64,000 nt of DNA, taken from SSF14 sp037045585. GTDB lineage: Bacteria; Actinomycetota; Acidimicrobiia; Acidimicrobiales; Microtrichaceae. Shown here piece after piece: positions 62,547-64,000 of this stretch. The stretch spans positions 1-64,000 of the forward strand of contig JBAOIR010000009.1 in the NCBI GenBank assembly GCA_037045585.1, written 5' to 3'. The notes beneath the pieces are model-generated. The model was not told where the DNA came from and ran no database searches. It worked only from the letters and a program-made list of their open reading frames with translations. The position numbers and the translations under genes are program-made. Numbering within the stretch: the stretch's first letter is position 1; each line of letters begins with the position of its first letter.

Positions 62547-63779
62547 TCACAGATTGGTCACAGTTGGCTCGAAGAGCGCTGCGACTTGCTGTGCTGCGCC
62601 GAGATCCATGCCATCGGTGACGTGGCTGTACACGCCGAGTGTGACCGCGATGGTGCTGTGTCCCAGGCGCTGCTGAACGATTCGGGGGTGGACCCCTGCT
62701 CGGAGTGCGAGCGTCGCCCAGGTGTGCCGAAGGCCGTGGACGCCGATGTGGGGGAGTCCGTAGCGGTTCGCCCGTCGGTCGAACCGCTTGGAAACTGCTT
62801 CGGGGTGCAGCCAGTCGCCGCTGGTATCTGCGAACGCCAATTCGTCCGACGAGGCCTGACCCTGACCGAGGGACAGGCGCTCTGCGGCCCGACGGGCGCG
62901 ATGCGATCGGAGCGCGGCCGTCGTTCGTTCGTCGAGGGCGATGGTTCGGGCTCCCGCTGCCGTCTTGGGTTGTCCGAACTGAGCGACGTGGTCGACGATG
63001 ATCAACGTCCTGGTGACCGTGACGGTTCCGGCGCCGAGGTCAACGTCAGCCCAGCGGAGACCGAGCGCTTCGCCGCGGCGCATGCCCGTGGCGGCGATGA
63101 GTCGCCAGAGTGGGTGGTCTCTGTCGCCCTCCGCCTCCGACTGTTGGAGGAAGGCCGCGAGTTCGGCGCCGGTCCATACCTTGAGCCCAGCCTTCTGGAC
63201 GGCGGTCGACGGAGGTGGGTCGGCGAGGTCTGCCGGGTTCGACTGGAGGAGGCCGTGCCGAACGGCATCCTTCAATGCCCGATGGAGGACGGTGTGGATG
63301 TACTGGACAGTTCTAGGTGAGAGGCCGCGTTTGGGGGAGCGAAGGTTGGCGCCGGGCGCAAGCAGCTGTCCGTAGAGCCGATTGAGCGCCGGTCCGGTGA
63401 GCTGCTTGAGCTTCATGTCGCCGATCCGCGGCATGACGTGACGCTCGAGGTTCTGTTCATAGCTGAACAGCGTCGCCGGCCGGACGGTGGCCGGCAGCGT
63501 GTCGGACAGCCACTCTCGGAGGTAGCCGGCGACGGTCAGCTTGCTGTCGTAGGTGAACGTCCCGGTCCGTGCCTTGCCTCGGAGGTCGTCGAGCGCCTCC
63601 TGGGCGGCAGCCTTGGTGGCGAAGCCGCGTCGTCGCGCTTGGCGTCGCTCCCGCCAGACCCCGCCAGGGTCGGCGCCGGGACCGAGGTCGACGATGAACT
63701 CCCATAGCCCAGTCGTCGGGTTCTTGCGTGGAGCGACCGATGGTGCGCGCCGGTTCCTCTCGGGTGTCGGTTCTGTCAC
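62547..63779 (-). CDS. int: Phage/ICE-type tyrosine recombinase (integrase)
   Basis: 410 residues. N-terminal arm-binding region with WRERRQARRRGFATKAAAQE; SAM-like core-binding domain with TFTYDSKLTVAGYLREWLSD. Catalytic domain: Arg in IAATGMRRGEALGLRWADVD, HGLRHTWATLALRAG (HxxR), His in RLGHSTIAVTL and Tyr in GVYSHVTDGMDL. Complete set R-H-R-H-Y. GTG start overlaps the stop of the upstream regulator (GTGA). Adjacent to tRNA-Leu, it marks the left end of an integrated element continuing beyond 64,000. Confidence 0.92.
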   Translation of the reverse strand: MTEPTPERNRRAPSVAPRKNPTTGLWEFIVDLGPGADPGGVWRERRQARRRGFATKAAAQEALDDLRGKARTGTFTYDSKLTVAGYLREWLSDTLPATVRPATLFSYEQNLERHVMPRIGDMKLKQLTGPALNRLYGQLLAPGANLRSPKRGLSPRTVQYIHTVLHRALKDAVRHGLLQSNPADLADPPPSTAVQKAGLKVWTGAELAAFLQQSEAEGDRDHPLWRLIAATGMRRGEALGLRWADVDLGAGTVTVTRTLIIVDHVAQFGQPKTAAGARTIALDERTTAALRSHRARRAAERLSLGQGQASSDELAFADTSGDWLHPEAVSKRFDRRANRYGLPHIGVHGLRHTWATLALRAGVHPRIVQQRLGHSTIAVTLGVYSHVTDGMDLGAAQQVAALFEPTVTNL

Positions 63780-64000
63780 GGTTTCCTCGTTGAGCGGAGT
63801 GTTCGTTGGAGGACGCTGGCGTCGAGGCCGTCGAGGTGGTCGGGCGTGGCTGCCACTGTCCCGGCGGGTGGGGTGAGCAACCAGCTGACGGGCCGGTCGA
63901 AACAGCGGGCGATTGCGACGAGTTCGTCGGCGGAGAACTGTTTGATACGGACCCCGTCGACCGACCGCTCGACGGCCGAGTAGCTCGCTCGCGACCAGCG
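63776..64000 (-). CDS. XRE-type helix-turn-helix protein, partial (start beyond window)
   Basis: 75 codons seen to the TGA. WSRASYSAVERSVDGVRIKQ, FSADELVAIARCFDRPVSWL resemble the second half of a Cro/CI helix-turn-helix with the ADELVAIARCF... region. Overlaps the integrase start by 4 nt, so likely co-transcribed and perhaps controls the element. N-terminus missing. Confidence 0.6.
   Translation of the reverse strand, partial: RWSRASYSAVERSVDGVRIKQFSADELVAIARCFDRPVSWLLTPPAGTVAATPDHLDGLDASVLQRTLRSTRKP

Overview
The window is a GC-rich actinobacterial contig that reads as two different genomes joined by a foreign AT-rich stretch. Positions 1 to about 9,350 carry an arsenic cassette (acr3, arsM, divergent arsR), an MT0933-type antitoxin gene, an acyl-CoA carboxylase alpha chain, a helix-turn-helix gene paired with a Ser/Thr kinase, and two von Willebrand A proteins. 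The gene content recalls Intrasporangiaceae-type actinobacteria, which is inference only. Almost every gene in this part is broken by one-base indels, many beside homopolymers. Positions 9,351 to about 10,475 are very AT-rich with no convincing gene, and the genes on both sides are cut off at its edges. From about 10,480 to 64,000 the sequence looks like one Acidimicrobiia-type chromosome (Ilumatobacter-like, inferred) with only occasional frameshifts.

Right part, in order: a truncated PAS/GAF signalling protein; a two-gene ABC-2 exporter; a P-loop kinase open in frame with an HNH endonuclease; an MFS transporter; a 949-residue glycosyltransferase / phosphatase-like / polytopic membrane fusion; an MBL hydrolase; an acyl-CoA synthetase; a secreted S33 peptidase; an F420-type oxidoreductase and a MaoC hydratase; a rhomboid-like protein without its catalytic residues; rlmN; mycothiol synthase mshD; and endonuclease III. 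A candidate small RNA follows, then the histidine operon hisD-C-B-H-A-F, a GroES-like gene and hisI, running straight into trpE. After an MDMPI-fold (mycothiol-dependent type) protein and an L,D-transpeptidase comes a 4,144-residue surface protein made mainly of SdrD-B-like repeats, with a LAFSG sorting-type signal. Next are a DUF445 protein, ygfZ, a two-component system, a J-domain membrane protein and the trpC-F-B-A operon. The window closes with an HU-type protein, a Bcp peroxiredoxin, and tRNA-Leu(CAA) with a tyrosine integrase and an XRE-type regulator, the left end of an integrated element that continues past the window.

Functional links: the his and trp clusters give nearly complete histidine and tryptophan synthesis (hisG, hisE, trpD and trpG are not here). 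A dedicated trpF suggests hisA is not the dual-function PriA. mshD and the MDMPI-fold protein point to mycothiol metabolism. Four intergenic hairpins with a related stem (consensus near GTTTTGTACTGCGAGGAGCG) recur downstream of genes in the right part only and look like a dispersed bidirectional terminator family.
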